This document shows positions 1-6,209 of a stretch of DNA of 13,595 nucleotides, in pieces (the first letter of the stretch is position 1; every line of letters starts with the position of its first letter). The stretch lies in contig VBLV01000113.1 of NCBI GenBank assembly GCA_005879045.1, forward strand, positions 1,177-14,771. The letters are read 5' to 3'. The notes under the pieces are model-generated. The model saw only the letters and a program-made list of their open reading frames with translations, did no database searches and was not told the DNA's origin. The position numbers and the translations under genes were made by a program. The DNA is from Methanobacteriota archaeon. GTDB taxonomy: Archaea; Thermoplasmatota; Thermoplasmata; RBG-16-68-12.

Positions 1-181
1 TCATCACTCGGGAGGATAAACGTCAGCCGGAGGGGAAGGTGCTGGGCCGCTCGGCCCGGCATTGGTGGGGAACGACGGCGTCAGAACATAATCCGAACAG
101 AAGGGGGCTTGCGGTCCGACCTTTGAAGTTACGAGGCGATCCAAGAGCATCAAACCTTTGGGAATAACACCAGCTGGCGCG

Positions 182-189
182 TTTCTTAA
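182..189 (+). promoter_or_regulatory. weak TATA-like box ahead of the first gene
   Basis: The AT-rich stretch TTTCTTAA lies in otherwise GC-rich DNA. A start site about 26 bases downstream (near 212) would precede the in-frame GTG at 224. Positions 1-223 hold no other recognisable gene or RNA. The box is a poor match, so this is tentative. Confidence 0.2.
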
Positions 190-223
190 GGAGTGTGTCC
201 GCGCGCTTCCTAATACGGGCTCT

Positions 224-781
224 GTGCTCTCTCGGACCGTGCGCGGAGCGGCTTCCGATCTAAGGGCCCTCGGACGAATGATTGCCTCGGAGAATCGCCT
301 GACCGTCTTCGACGCGGACACCCAAGAGACCTCGTACGGAATTTGCTTCTTCGACGGCCTCCCGTACATCTTCGATACGCACCGCAAAGGCGCGCGGTAT
401 GTCGCCACGCTCGAACTGCTGACCGAGGTCGTGCAGCCGGTCCGGGTCTCCCGGGACCACGTGGATCGATTCGGCCGGGACGCCCGTGAGGCCGGGCTCC
501 TCCCCATCCCGTACAGCGCGTGCTTCTTCAAAGGAAATCTTCACGTCTACGCGTTCTCCGGGCCGGTTCGCGGATTCGACCTTGCGGCGATCGGAGCGAC
601 GGCTCGCCAATCGGAACGCGCCCTGATGCAGCGCGTGAATCGACTGAAATCTCGAGTCCCCGCGGCGATCGCTCGGGCCCAACGGGAGCTGTTCGAAGGC
701 AAGCGGCGCCCACGCCACCAAGCGGACCTCCGAGTCCTGACGGCCAGGCTCAAGGCAGCCCAAAACGCAGGACCTCGGTAA
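224..781 (+). CDS. hypothetical protein, possible two-gene operon with the next gene
   Basis: I do not recognise this family. From the GTG start the product is 185 residues, with no membrane segment or signal peptide. The first half has alternating hydrophobic and aromatic segments (F-F-D-G-L-P-Y, later C-F-F-K-G-N-L) that suggest a beta-rich fold. The last 70 residues are basic and helical, rich in Arg, Ala and Gln. The frame is supported by strong G/C preference at third codon positions from about 280 onward. The start is uncertain. An in-frame TTG at 158 would add 22 residues with no coding bias. GTG 224 is the first start after a weak TATA-like box. ATG 278 coincides with the onset of clear coding bias and is a good alternative. 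A short gap of 21 bases to the next gene suggests co-transcription. Confidence 0.6.
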   Translation: MLSRTVRGAASDLRALGRMIASENRLTVFDADTQETSYGICFFDGLPYIFDTHRKGARYVATLELLTEVVQPVRVSRDHVDRFGRDAREAGLLPIPYSACFFKGNLHVYAFSGPVRGFDLAAIGATARQSERALMQRVNRLKSRVPAAIARAQRELFEGKRRPRHQADLRVLTARLKAAQNAGPR

Positions 782-802
782 CCGGAACGGGAGACGGACT
801 TT

Positions 803-1174
803 ATGAGGACGGGGGCCTCTCCCGACGGCGTGGCCACCGAACCGTCCGAAGGGGCGCTCCTCCTCGAACTCGCGAAGGACTCGTTCCGACAACAAATCGC
901 GAAGAGAGTTCGGCCGCTCGCCCGCAGTTACGTGGAGAAATGGCTGAAGTGCGAACTCTGGCTGTATTCGTCCGTCATTCAGCGTCATTCCAACGAACTG
1001 CATTCCTACAAAGCGGTCGTCCTCCAGACGTTGCGGACGACGAGCCTCGATGACATGCTCGCGATTTGTCGAACAACGCGACCCGATCTCGTCGACCTGT
1101 GGTCCAAGCCCGCGGCACGCGCAAAATTGCAGAGAGAAATCGAAAAGGCGATCGAAGCCGTTGAGGCCGCCTAA
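803..1174 (+). CDS. hypothetical helical protein
   Basis: This 123-residue product is not recognised. It is predicted to be almost all alpha-helical. Residues 18-75 are rich in Leu, Arg, Glu and Trp (two Trp and one Cys near 47-53), and the C-terminal 25 residues form a charged Ala/Glu/Lys helix. There is no membrane segment. The ATG at 803 is preceded by GGGAG at 789-793, about nine bases upstream, a plausible ribosome-binding site. It follows the upstream unknown gene by 21 bases on the same strand, so the two probably form a transcription unit and may act together. The gene ends convergently with the small minus-strand gene that stops at 1230. Confidence 0.6.
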   Translation: MRTGASPDGVATEPSEGALLLELAKDSFRQQIAKRVRPLARSYVEKWLKCELWLYSSVIQRHSNELHSYKAVVLQTLRTTSLDDMLAICRTTRPDLVDLWSKPAARAKLQREIEKAIEAVEAA

Positions 1175-1229
1175 CGCGCGCGCATTGCGAGGAGCGCCTG
1201 CCCGGCGGCAAGGCCGGATTGGCGTGGGC

Positions 1230-1466
1230 TCACCGGGATCCGGCGGCCCGGAGGACCTTCCTCAAGGACCCGGCGTCGTGGTAGTTCTGTGCGAGACGGG
1301 CGGCCTGATTCCGCGGCATCCCACTCTGGACCAAGGTCGCACGGAAGCTCTGGACGCCCCGTTTCCGGCGCGCCTGGAAGCGGAGGAACCCCACGCCGAG
1401 GCGGACCGCCGCGACGGGGATCGCCGCGACCAGGAAGACCGGCAGGACGTCGCGGTCGCGAGCCAT
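1230..1466 (-). CDS. small membrane-anchored protein, paralogue of its upstream neighbour
   Basis: The 78-residue product has one hydrophobic segment at about residues 8-28, followed by a basic stretch (Arg/Lys at 31-36) that should stay in the cytoplasm. Residues 41-62 carry the pattern F-x2-T-L-x2-S-G-M-x3-Q-A-x2-L-x3-Y. The protein encoded directly upstream has the same pattern at its residues 54-75. Ten of 22 positions are identical, which suggests duplication followed by gain or loss of the membrane anchor. Its ATG shares one base with the upstream stop (TGATG), so translation is probably coupled. Function is unknown. Inferred role: a membrane-bound partner of the soluble paralogue or of the operon's regulator. 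Confidence 0.65.
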   Translation of the reverse strand: MARDRDVLPVFLVAAIPVAAVRLGVGFLRFQARRKRGVQSFRATLVQSGMPRNQAARLAQNYHDAGSLRKVLRAAGSR

Positions 1467-1759
1467 CAGTCATCGCCTTCGCGGCGGTGGCCGACGGCCT
1501 TCGCAATGATCCCGCCCAGATTCAGGGAGGACATATACTGTTCCGAGAGCTTGAACGCCTGCTCGTCCGTCATGCCGCTCTTCTTCAGGGTCGTATAGAA
1601 GTTCGCGACCGCCTGCCCGAATTTCGCGGATGCGTCTTTCCCGTAGATCGAATCCGTCAGGCTGTTCAGGAGGGCGGGCATCTTCTCCGAAAAGATGGCG
1701 AAGATCTCCTTCACGTTCTCCGGCTCCATTTGGTGTCTCTTTTCCCTGTCTTCCGACAT
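1466..1759 (-). CDS. small soluble helical protein, middle gene of the wHTH operon
   Basis: This 97-residue acidic, helical protein has no membrane segment. Residues 54-75 show the F-x2-T-L-x2-S-G-M-x3-Q-A-x2-L-x3-Y pattern also present in the next gene. The family is not recognised with certainty; short helical motifs of the form 'L-x2-G-x-(S/T)-x-E-x-A-x2-L' occur in many small archaeal proteins. The ATG at 1757-1759 is fixed by a near-perfect ribosome-binding site, GAGGTGA at 1766-1772, six bases upstream. That site itself contains the stop codon of the regulator gene. A second in-frame ATG ten codons later is therefore less likely. The tight spacing puts it in one operon with the wHTH gene and the small membrane protein. 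Confidence 0.7.
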   Translation of the reverse strand: MSEDREKRHQMEPENVKEIFAIFSEKMPALLNSLTDSIYGKDASAKFGQAVANFYTTLKKSGMTDEQAFKLSEQYMSSLNLGGIIAKAVGHRREGDD

Positions 1760-1765
1760 TCAGTG

Positions 1766-1772
1766 TCACCTC
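1766..1772 (-). promoter_or_regulatory. strong ribosome-binding site overlapping the upstream stop codon
   Basis: On the minus strand GAGGTGA matches the 3' end of archaeal 16S rRNA. It lies six bases before the ATG of the 97-residue gene. Its last three bases are the TGA stop of the wHTH gene. It decides the start of the downstream gene and implies coupled translation. Confidence 0.6.
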
Positions 1773-2260
1773 GTGTTTCCTTGTCCCTGAGCAGGCTGGT
1801 CCTTGTATTTGGGGAAACCGAGCACTTGTGACCACTTCTCGACAATGACCTCGGAGACTCGATAGGTTCGTCCTCTCGATCCGGGCGCGGACACTAGGAC
1901 GCCCTGCTCCTCCAGTTCCTGGATGCGTTCCCGCACGATCCGTCGCGAGGCCGTGCCCCGTTTCCCCTTCACCGCCTCCGTGACCTGGGAGATGTTGCGG
2001 TCCCCTTTCTCAAAGAGGGCCGTGACGATGTGCTTGGAGATGTCGTCCTTCAATCCGGGGATGACGAGATCCGGCGAGACGGCGCCATGCTTCGCGTACA
2101 GGTCCAGCAGCCGAAAGTATCCACGGGCAATCGTTTGAAGTTCATCGAGGTAGCCCGCAATCTCCCGGTACGGCTCCGCGACCTTGCCCAGGACGTCCCG
2201 CAAGGCCTCCACCTGCTTTCGGAGCTCCCGCACGTCGTCCTGGAGGTCGGCTTCGCCCAT
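1766..2260 (-). CDS. winged-helix DNA-binding regulator with N-terminal coiled coil
   Basis: The 164-residue protein starts with a heptad-like helix (about 5-45, rich in Leu, Val, Glu and Arg) that is probably a dimerisation coiled coil. Residues 75-135 read as a winged helix-turn-helix. Helices lie around 76-84 and 90-98, a basic recognition helix follows at 103-118 (Arg and Lys dense, ending L-E-E-Q-G-V-L-V), and then a wing with S-R-G-R-T-Y-R-V. The C-terminal tail is polar. This is the usual shape of archaeal transcription regulators. It is the first gene of a three-gene operon with two small paralogous proteins. A TATA-like box 30 bases ahead of the ATG supports this start and a nearly leaderless mRNA. 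DNA target and ligand are unknown; autoregulation is plausible but not shown. Confidence 0.8.
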   Translation of the reverse strand: MGEADLQDDVRELRKQVEALRDVLGKVAEPYREIAGYLDELQTIARGYFRLLDLYAKHGAVSPDLVIPGLKDDISKHIVTALFEKGDRNISQVTEAVKGKRGTASRRIVRERIQELEEQGVLVSAPGSRGRTYRVSEVIVEKWSQVLGFPKYKDQPAQGQGNTR

Positions 2261-2285
2261 GCCCGCTCCCCATCCAAGCCCCGGG

Positions 2286-2294
2286 CCTTAAAGT
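2286..2294 (-). promoter_or_regulatory. TATA-like promoter of the wHTH operon
   Basis: On the minus strand ACTTTAAGG is an AT-rich island in GC-rich DNA, centred 30 bases from the ATG at 2260. Transcription would start near 2264, giving a leader of only a few bases. Confidence 0.45.
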
Positions 2295-2414
2295 CCCCGC
2301 ACTTTCCGTCGGGCCTCGGCGCGTGCGAGGTCCTTCATTTGTAAGAGCGAATCCTGACACACTAAGATGAGGACAGCGCTCACGGCGGTCGGCGAGCTCT
2401 TTGACTTTGTGGCC

Positions 2415-2422
2415 CTCTAAAT
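2415..2422 (+). promoter_or_regulatory. TATA-like promoter of the GNAT gene
   Basis: TCTAAATA at 2415-2422 predicts a transcript start near 2444. That would exclude an in-frame GTG at 2424 as the start and favours ATG 2472. Confidence 0.4.
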
Positions 2423-2471
2423 AGTGAGCCCGTATTCTCAGGAGTTAGCTTGCCTCCTGGCAGGATCGAAG

Positions 2472-2978
2472 ATGCTCACAATAGTCCAGGCCGACACCCA
2501 AGAACAGATTCAGCGGTTTCAGGAACTCGTGGCCGAATACAAGGCTTGGGATATTGAGATGTCTGGGAGGCTGGGACTCAACGTGGATACGCTTCTGGAT
2601 TTTGGTTACAAGGAAAGTGTCCTTGAACTTGTGGCCGAGTTCGCCCCGCCTAGTGGGCGGCTCCTACTCGCGAGCTTTGACGGGCAGGTGGCCGGCTGCG
2701 CCGGGCTGCGCCGGTTGTCCCTCGAGATTGGCGAGGTGAAGCGGGTCTACGTGCGCCCGGCGTTTCGCCGTAACGGTGTGGGAAGGGCCCTGATTGAGGC
2801 GGTCATCGCAGCGGCCCGCCTCATCGGTTACCGGAAGCTGCGCCTGGAGACGGCCAGCTTCATGGAAGGCGCACAGGCTTTGTACCGATCGCTAGGCTTC
2901 GATCTCATCGAGCCCTATCGGGAGACCCCGGACGTCATGAAGCACCTCGGGGTTTTCATGGAACTGAACTTGGAATGA
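2472..2978 (+). CDS. GNAT-family N-acetyltransferase
   Basis: The 168-residue cytoplasmic protein has the GNAT fold order. An N-terminal helical region (about 8-58) comes first. A beta strand pair follows (R-L-L-L-A-S-F-D, then V-A-G-C-A-G-L at 73-79). Motif A has V-K-R-V-Y-V at 89-94 and the acetyl-CoA pyrophosphate loop R-R-N-G-V-G-R-A at 99-106. Motif B has A-L-Y-R-S-L-G-F at 136-143. Known family activity is transfer of an acetyl group from acetyl-CoA to an amine; the acceptor here cannot be told. ATG 2472 is chosen because the TATA-like box at 2415-2422 would place the transcript start after the upstream GTG at 2424. Codon use is less G/C-biased at third positions than neighbouring genes, so recent acquisition is possible. 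It stands alone, 160 bases from tRNA-Asn. Confidence 0.88.
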   Translation: MLTIVQADTQEQIQRFQELVAEYKAWDIEMSGRLGLNVDTLLDFGYKESVLELVAEFAPPSGRLLLASFDGQVAGCAGLRRLSLEIGEVKRVYVRPAFRRNGVGRALIEAVIAAARLIGYRKLRLETASFMEGAQALYRSLGFDLIEPYRETPDVMKHLGVFMELNLE

Positions 2979-3138
2979 CTCATCTTTGGCGTCAGAACTC
3001 CGCAGGGTCGTCTCTTCCCCCGGGGGTCGGACTTTTCGGAGCGCCGATAGATGACGAAATCGTAAACCAATTTTGACGGTTCCGCCCGCCGTCAGCGAGG
3101 TTCCGAGTCGGCTCATATGGAGTAGAATGGGAAAGGAG

Positions 3139-3212
3139 CGCCGTCGTGCGGATTCGAACCGCAGACCACCCGATTAACAGTCGGGGGCTCTACCGGACTG
3201 AGCTACGACGGC
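3139..3212 (-). tRNA. tRNA-Asn (anticodon GTT)
   Basis: All four stems pair exactly. The acceptor is GCCGTCG with CGACGGC, the D stem GCTC with GAGC, the anticodon stem CCCGA with TCGGG, and the T stem TGCGG with CCGCA around the loop TTCGAAT. The anticodon GTT lies at 3176-3178, in the loop CTGTTAA. The discriminator base at 3139 is G, as expected for tRNA-Asn. CCA is not encoded and there is no intron. The T-rich stretch just past the 3' end (CTCCTTTCCC on the minus strand) may help termination. Confidence 0.97.
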
Positions 3213-3238
3213 TTGCGATGCGATACAAAGGGGGTCCT

Positions 3239-3245
3239 CAAATAG
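3239..3245 (-). promoter_or_regulatory. TATA-like promoter of tRNA-Asn
   Basis: On the minus strand CTATTTG is centred 30 bases upstream of the mature tRNA 5' end at 3212, the expected distance for a start site a few bases before the tRNA. Confidence 0.4.
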
Positions 3246-3308
3246 TTTCTCAGCCGCACCGGAGTGAGGCGTCGCCAAAGACCGTGCAAGGTTGCCCCGC
3301 GCAGAGCT

Positions 3309-3316
3309 ATTAAATA
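3309..3316 (+). promoter_or_regulatory. TATA-like box ahead of the small membrane protein
   Basis: ATTAAATA is the best AT-rich island between the divergent tRNA and the ATG at 3382, predicting a start near 3338 and a leader of about 44 bases. A second candidate, GCTTAGATA at 3349-3357, would instead give a nearly leaderless transcript. The sequence does not decide between them. Confidence 0.35.
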
Positions 3317-3381
3317 ACCAGGACTCCGGAGTCGACGTCCTATTCACAAGGCTTAGATAGGAGGGCTCCCTCGGCCCGCCG

Positions 3382-3699
3382 ATGATCGGCGAGAAGCGGC
3401 TGTTCGGCCTCATCGCGCTCGTCCTCGGGCTCGTGGCGGGAGTCCTCATCCTCCTCGATGTCCAGGCGAAGCAGAGCATCGATCTCGTGAACGTGATCGC
3501 CGGGATCGCTGTCCTGTACGGCAGCTACCTCATCTACCGCGGCAAGACGAGCATTCTGTTCGGCTGGGGGAAAACCCGCCTCGGATCGTTGATCAACCTC
3601 GCGATCGGCGTCTTGACGCTCCTCATTCCAGGAGGCGTCGGCGGCATTGCGTCGATCCTTGCGATCGTGAGCGGCATCGTTGGATTTCTTTCCGCGTGA
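3382..3699 (+). CDS. small integral membrane protein
   Basis: The 105-residue product is very hydrophobic. Segments at about 8-26, 34-52, 69-83 and 85-103 can each span or dip into the membrane. A short polar loop (Y-R-G-K-T-S, then G-W-G-K-T-R) sits between the second and third. There is no cleavable signal peptide and no catalytic motif. It resembles the general class of small archaeal membrane proteins of unknown function, and I assign no role. It is monocistronic, with the tRNA diverging upstream and the wHTH gene converging 27 bases downstream. Confidence 0.7.
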   Translation: MIGEKRLFGLIALVLGLVAGVLILLDVQAKQSIDLVNVIAGIAVLYGSYLIYRGKTSILFGWGKTRLGSLINLAIGVLTLLIPGGVGGIASILAIVSGIVGFLSA

Positions 3700-3726
3700 C
3701 CGCTCCCGGCCGAATGAAGGCGGAGA

Positions 3727-4035
3727 TCAGCCGAGCGTCTTTCGGAGCTCTTGGACTGTGCCCGACATCGAGTCGAGGACGCCCTTCAGGTAATCGAGGA
3801 ACTCCTCGAGCTTGTCCGTCGTCACGGCCCCCTCGGGCGAGGGTTTGATCAATCCTTCTTGCTCCAAGATCCGTAGGGAGTAGCGCACCTTGTGCTGAGG
3901 AAAGTTGAGCAACTCCGAGAGCCGGATGATTCCGATCGGCTGGTTCTCCATGATCGCCTTGAGCATCGCGACGTGTCGCTGAAGGAGCTTGACCTCGGCC
4001 TCGATCTTACTGGTGAGCGCGCTCCTCCGAGCCAC
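3727..4035 (-). CDS. small euryarchaeal winged-helix protein, putative transcription regulator
   Basis: The 102-residue protein has an N-terminal helix (9-29) followed by a compact winged helix at about 30-75. It includes P-I-G-I-I-R-L-S-E-L-L, then the recognition helix P-Q-H-K-V-R-Y-S-L-R-I-L-E, and a wing ending E-G-A-V-T-T. A charged C-terminal helix (76-101) probably dimerises. I recall close matches to this core among small single-domain regulators of other euryarchaea; that is from memory, not a search. The start is GTG at 4033-4035 with a G-rich stretch ten bases upstream. It lies 52 bases behind the isoaspartyl peptidase gene but has its own TATA-like box, so it may be transcribed separately. 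Target genes are unknown. Confidence 0.8.
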   Translation of the reverse strand: MARRSALTSKIEAEVKLLQRHVAMLKAIMENQPIGIIRLSELLNFPQHKVRYSLRILEQEGLIKPSPEGAVTTDKLEEFLDYLKGVLDSMSGTVQELRKTLG

Positions 4036-4087
4036 GAAAAACGTCCCCCTACAACCCGTGACATGGTCCGTGATAACGTGGGCATTC

Positions 4088-4095
4088 TTAAAAGG
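4088..4095 (-). promoter_or_regulatory. TATA-like box for the small wHTH gene
   Basis: On the minus strand CCTTTTAA overlaps the stop codon of the peptidase gene. It predicts a start near 4066 and a leader of about 30 bases before the GTG at 4035. Confidence 0.3.
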
Positions 4096-4945
4096 TTCGA
4101 CGCGAAGACGATGCGAAGAACGCCATGTCTCGATTGCACGATTCGCCCCAGCCGCGGGACGTCACCGCGATGACTCCGATCGGGACGTCCTTGGGGAACA
4201 ACGCGAGTCCTCGATCCGACGCCGCCTGCGGCGAAAGGCCGTCCGCAATCCGGTCGTACACGAACTTGGAGAGGACCTGCTTGATGATCTCCTCGCCGAT
4301 CCCGGTGACGGAGACCGCACCGCGAGGACCCGCGTACAGTCCGGCGCCGACGATCGGAGAGTCGCCGACGCGTCCCGGCAGCATGAACGCAAGGCCGCCG
4401 GTCGATGAGCCGGTGGCGAAGTGACCCCGTCGGTCCCGAGCGACCGCGCCGACCGTGTCGTGGAGGGCAACGCCCTTCCACTTCCGCGCGTACCGCGGGA
4501 GCCGGCCGTTGCGGATCTTCTCCAAGCTTTCCTCGAGGTGTCGGCGAGATTCTGGTGTCGAAGGATCGTATCGCGCGTGGCCTTTCGACCGCGCAAACGC
4601 GATCGCGTCGGCGCCCACGAGGAGGATATGGGGCGTCTTGAGGACGTCGTACGCGACGCGGATCGGGTTCTTCACCTCCTCAATCGCGGCGACCGAACCG
4701 GCCTCGCGGTCCCAGTTCATCAGCGCCGCGTCCATCTGAATCCGACCGTCGATCCGCATCCGCGACCCTGTCCCGGCGTTCAACCGCGGGTCATCCTCGA
4801 GGACGACGATCGATTCGACGACCGAGTCCAACGCCCGGCCTCCGTGAGTCAAGACCTCCATGCCGCGGGCCCCTGCGAGGTCCGCGGCGTCCTGGACGGA
4901 TGGATCGGAACCGGCGCCGCAGTGCGTGAGCAAAAGAGGCCGCAC
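4088..4945 (-). CDS. isoaspartyl peptidase / L-asparaginase (Ntn-hydrolase, T2 family)
   Basis: This family cleaves isoaspartyl dipeptides arising from damaged proteins and hydrolyses asparagine. The proenzyme cuts itself to expose an N-terminal threonine. The 285-residue product shows the family landmarks in order: L-N-A-G-T-G-S at 55-61, H-D-T-V-G-A-V-A at 162-169 with Thr164 as the expected nucleophile and autocleavage site, V-G-D-S-P-I-V-G-A-G at 193-202, and T-G-x-G-E at 214-218. Length is slightly below that of bacterial enzymes. The product is cytoplasmic, with no signal peptide. The start is GTG at 4943-4945, and M-R-P-L-L-L-T-H-C-G-A-G matches the usual first strand. It follows the ArsC-like gene by 36 bases on the same strand and is probably co-transcribed with it. 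Whether asparagine or isoaspartyl peptides are preferred cannot be read from sequence. Confidence 0.93.
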   Translation of the reverse strand: MRPLLLTHCGAGSDPSVQDAADLAGARGMEVLTHGGRALDSVVESIVVLEDDPRLNAGTGSRMRIDGRIQMDAALMNWDREAGSVAAIEEVKNPIRVAYDVLKTPHILLVGADAIAFARSKGHARYDPSTPESRRHLEESLEKIRNGRLPRYARKWKGVALHDTVGAVARDRRGHFATGSSTGGLAFMLPGRVGDSPIVGAGLYAGPRGAVSVTGIGEEIIKQVLSKFVYDRIADGLSPQAASDRGLALFPKDVPIGVIAVTSRGWGESCNRDMAFFASSSRRTF

Positions 4946-4981
4946 GACGCCGGCACAGATGTCGGGCGTTTCAACCTTTGC

Positions 4982-5398
4982 TCACGCGGACTTCGCGGAG
5001 ACGGTTGACGCTTCGAGACGAGCCGAGAGGTCGGCCACACGGCGACGGAGTTCGTCGCGAATCGCGCGCAATTCCTCTCGCGTTTTGCCTGTCGCGCCCG
5101 GGATGGGCCAGTCTTCCGCCTTCTCGCGAGCGCCGATCGGGCATCGGTCGAGGCATCCAAACGTCACGACCCGAGTCGCCCGGGCGGTGATCTCGGGCGT
5201 CACCGTTCGCGGCGTCTTCGGACCGAGTTCAATCCCGATCTCCCGGAGGAGCTCCGGCACGACCGGGTTGATGCTCGGGGCCGCTTGAACGCCGGCGCTC
5301 TCGGCGCGCCAACCGCGCGGCGCCGTCGCGTTGAAGAGCGCCTCGGACAGCACGCTCCGGAACGTGTTCTCGACGCAGACGAAGAGGACCGTGCGCAT
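4982..5398 (-). CDS. ArsC-type arsenate reductase / low-molecular-weight phosphatase-like protein
   Basis: The 138-residue product has the low-molecular-weight tyrosine phosphatase fold signature. V-L-F-V-C-V-E-N-T-F-R-S gives the C-x5-R phosphate loop (Cys8, Arg14), and E-D-W-P-I-P at 95-100 supplies the Asp general acid (Asp96). A further pair, Cys82 and Cys86 in G-C-L-D-R-C-P, sits where thioredoxin-coupled arsenate reductases carry their redox cysteines. This favours ArsC over a true phosphatase. The loop departs from the common N-S-C-R-S version. There are no other arsenic genes nearby, so the substrate is open. ATG 5398 is chosen over an upstream GTG at 5425 because it directly precedes the first strand and lies 28 bases from a TATA-like box, as a leaderless transcript. 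It is probably in an operon with the isoaspartyl peptidase. Confidence 0.85.
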   Translation of the reverse strand: MRTVLFVCVENTFRSVLSEALFNATAPRGWRAESAGVQAAPSINPVVPELLREIGIELGPKTPRTVTPEITARATRVVTFGCLDRCPIGAREKAEDWPIPGATGKTREELRAIRDELRRRVADLSARLEASTVSAKSA

Positions 5399-5422
5399 GC
5401 CCTGGCACAATCGGGCGCACGC

Positions 5423-5430
5423 CAAATAAC
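5423..5430 (-). promoter_or_regulatory. TATA-like promoter of the arsC-like operon
   Basis: On the minus strand GTTATTTG is centred 28 bases from ATG 5398, so the transcript would be leaderless. It stands back to back with the transporter promoter. Confidence 0.5.
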
Positions 5431-5466
5431 TTCGGGCCGCGGGCCTCGATAATCATGAGCCAAGTC

Positions 5467-5474
5467 CTAAATAA
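5467..5474 (+). promoter_or_regulatory. TATA-like promoter of the ABC transporter operon
   Basis: CTAAATAA is centred about 27 bases before GTG 5497. It lies inside a longer in-frame reading frame that opens at ATG 5455, and so argues for the shorter protein. Confidence 0.5.
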
Positions 5475-5496
5475 CGCGGCTCGCGTCGTCGGCGGA

Positions 5497-6207
5497 GTGC
5501 CCGCGATCCACGCATCCCAGCTCACGAAACGCTACGGCACCGTGGACGCGTTGAAGGGGGTCGACCTGGCGGTCGAGCCAGGCGAATGCTTCGGGCTGTT
5601 CGGCCCGAACGGGGCCGGCAAGACAACGATGCTGCGAATCCTCACCGGCCAACTGCGTCCGACCTCGGGCGAAGCGCACGTGCTGAACGTCGACGTCGTC
5701 CGGGAGCCGCTTCAGGTGAAGTCGCTCGTCGGCATCGTGCCCGAGGTCGAGTCGCCTCCGTCGTACTTGACTGCGCACGAGTACCTGTATTTCGTCGGGC
5801 GGGTTCGGAAACTGGATCGCCTCGAGGAGCGAATCGCGCACTGGTTCGAGTTCTTCGATCTCGATGAAGGCGGGACGACGCTCTGCAAGGACCTCTCGAA
5901 AGGGACGCGGCAGAAGCTCATGCTCGCCGCCGCGTTCATCCACGAGCCGGCCCTCGTCTTCCTCGATGAGCCGTTCATCAACCTCGATCCGATCTATCAA
6001 CGGAAGCTAAAGGACTTCCTCGCGAAGTACGTCGCCGGCGGAGGGACCGCGTTCATGGCCTCCCACCTGCTCGACATCGCCGGGAAGCTCTGCAATCGCG
6101 CCGCCGTCATCCAGAGCGGCTCGATCATCGCGACGGGGACCGTGGACCAGATTCGGGCCGGGGATGCGGACCTGGAGTCCGCGTTCCTCCGGCTGGTCGG
6201 TGCCTGA
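5497..6207 (+). CDS. ABC transporter ATP-binding protein (ABC-2 type)
   Basis: The 236-residue ATPase has every motif. Walker A is G-P-N-G-A-G-K-T-T at 36-44. The Q-loop position reads V-P-E, with Glu as in many ABC-2 ATPases. The signature is L-S-K-G-T-R-Q-K at 133-140, Walker B A-L-V-F-L-D-E at 152-158, the D-loop N-L-D-P follows, and the switch His is His190 in M-A-S-H. It would sit on the cytoplasmic face and drive the permease encoded two bases downstream. An ATG at 5455 is in frame, but the TATA-like box at 5467-5474 lies inside that extension. GTG 5497 gives the typical start P-A-I-H-A-S-Q-L-T-K-R-Y-G and a leaderless message, so it is preferred. ABC-2 systems mostly export lipids, polysaccharides, peptides or drugs; the cargo is unknown. 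Confidence 0.93.
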   Translation: MPAIHASQLTKRYGTVDALKGVDLAVEPGECFGLFGPNGAGKTTMLRILTGQLRPTSGEAHVLNVDVVREPLQVKSLVGIVPEVESPPSYLTAHEYLYFVGRVRKLDRLEERIAHWFEFFDLDEGGTTLCKDLSKGTRQKLMLAAAFIHEPALVFLDEPFINLDPIYQRKLKDFLAKYVAGGGTAFMASHLLDIAGKLCNRAAVIQSGSIIATGTVDQIRAGDADLESAFLRLVGA

Positions 6208-6209
6208 CC

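Noticed and set aside
260..1003. 247-codon minus-strand open frame opposite the first two genes
   Set aside because: Composition is charged and low in information, and third-position bias favours the plus-strand genes.
3017..3026. CCCCCGGGGG palindrome after the GNAT gene
   Set aside because: No loop and no T-tract follow, so it is not a convincing terminator; short G/C palindromes are expected in this composition.
3139..3212. tRNA-Asn as an integration site
   Set aside because: No repeat of the tRNA 3' end and no integrase gene are present in the window.
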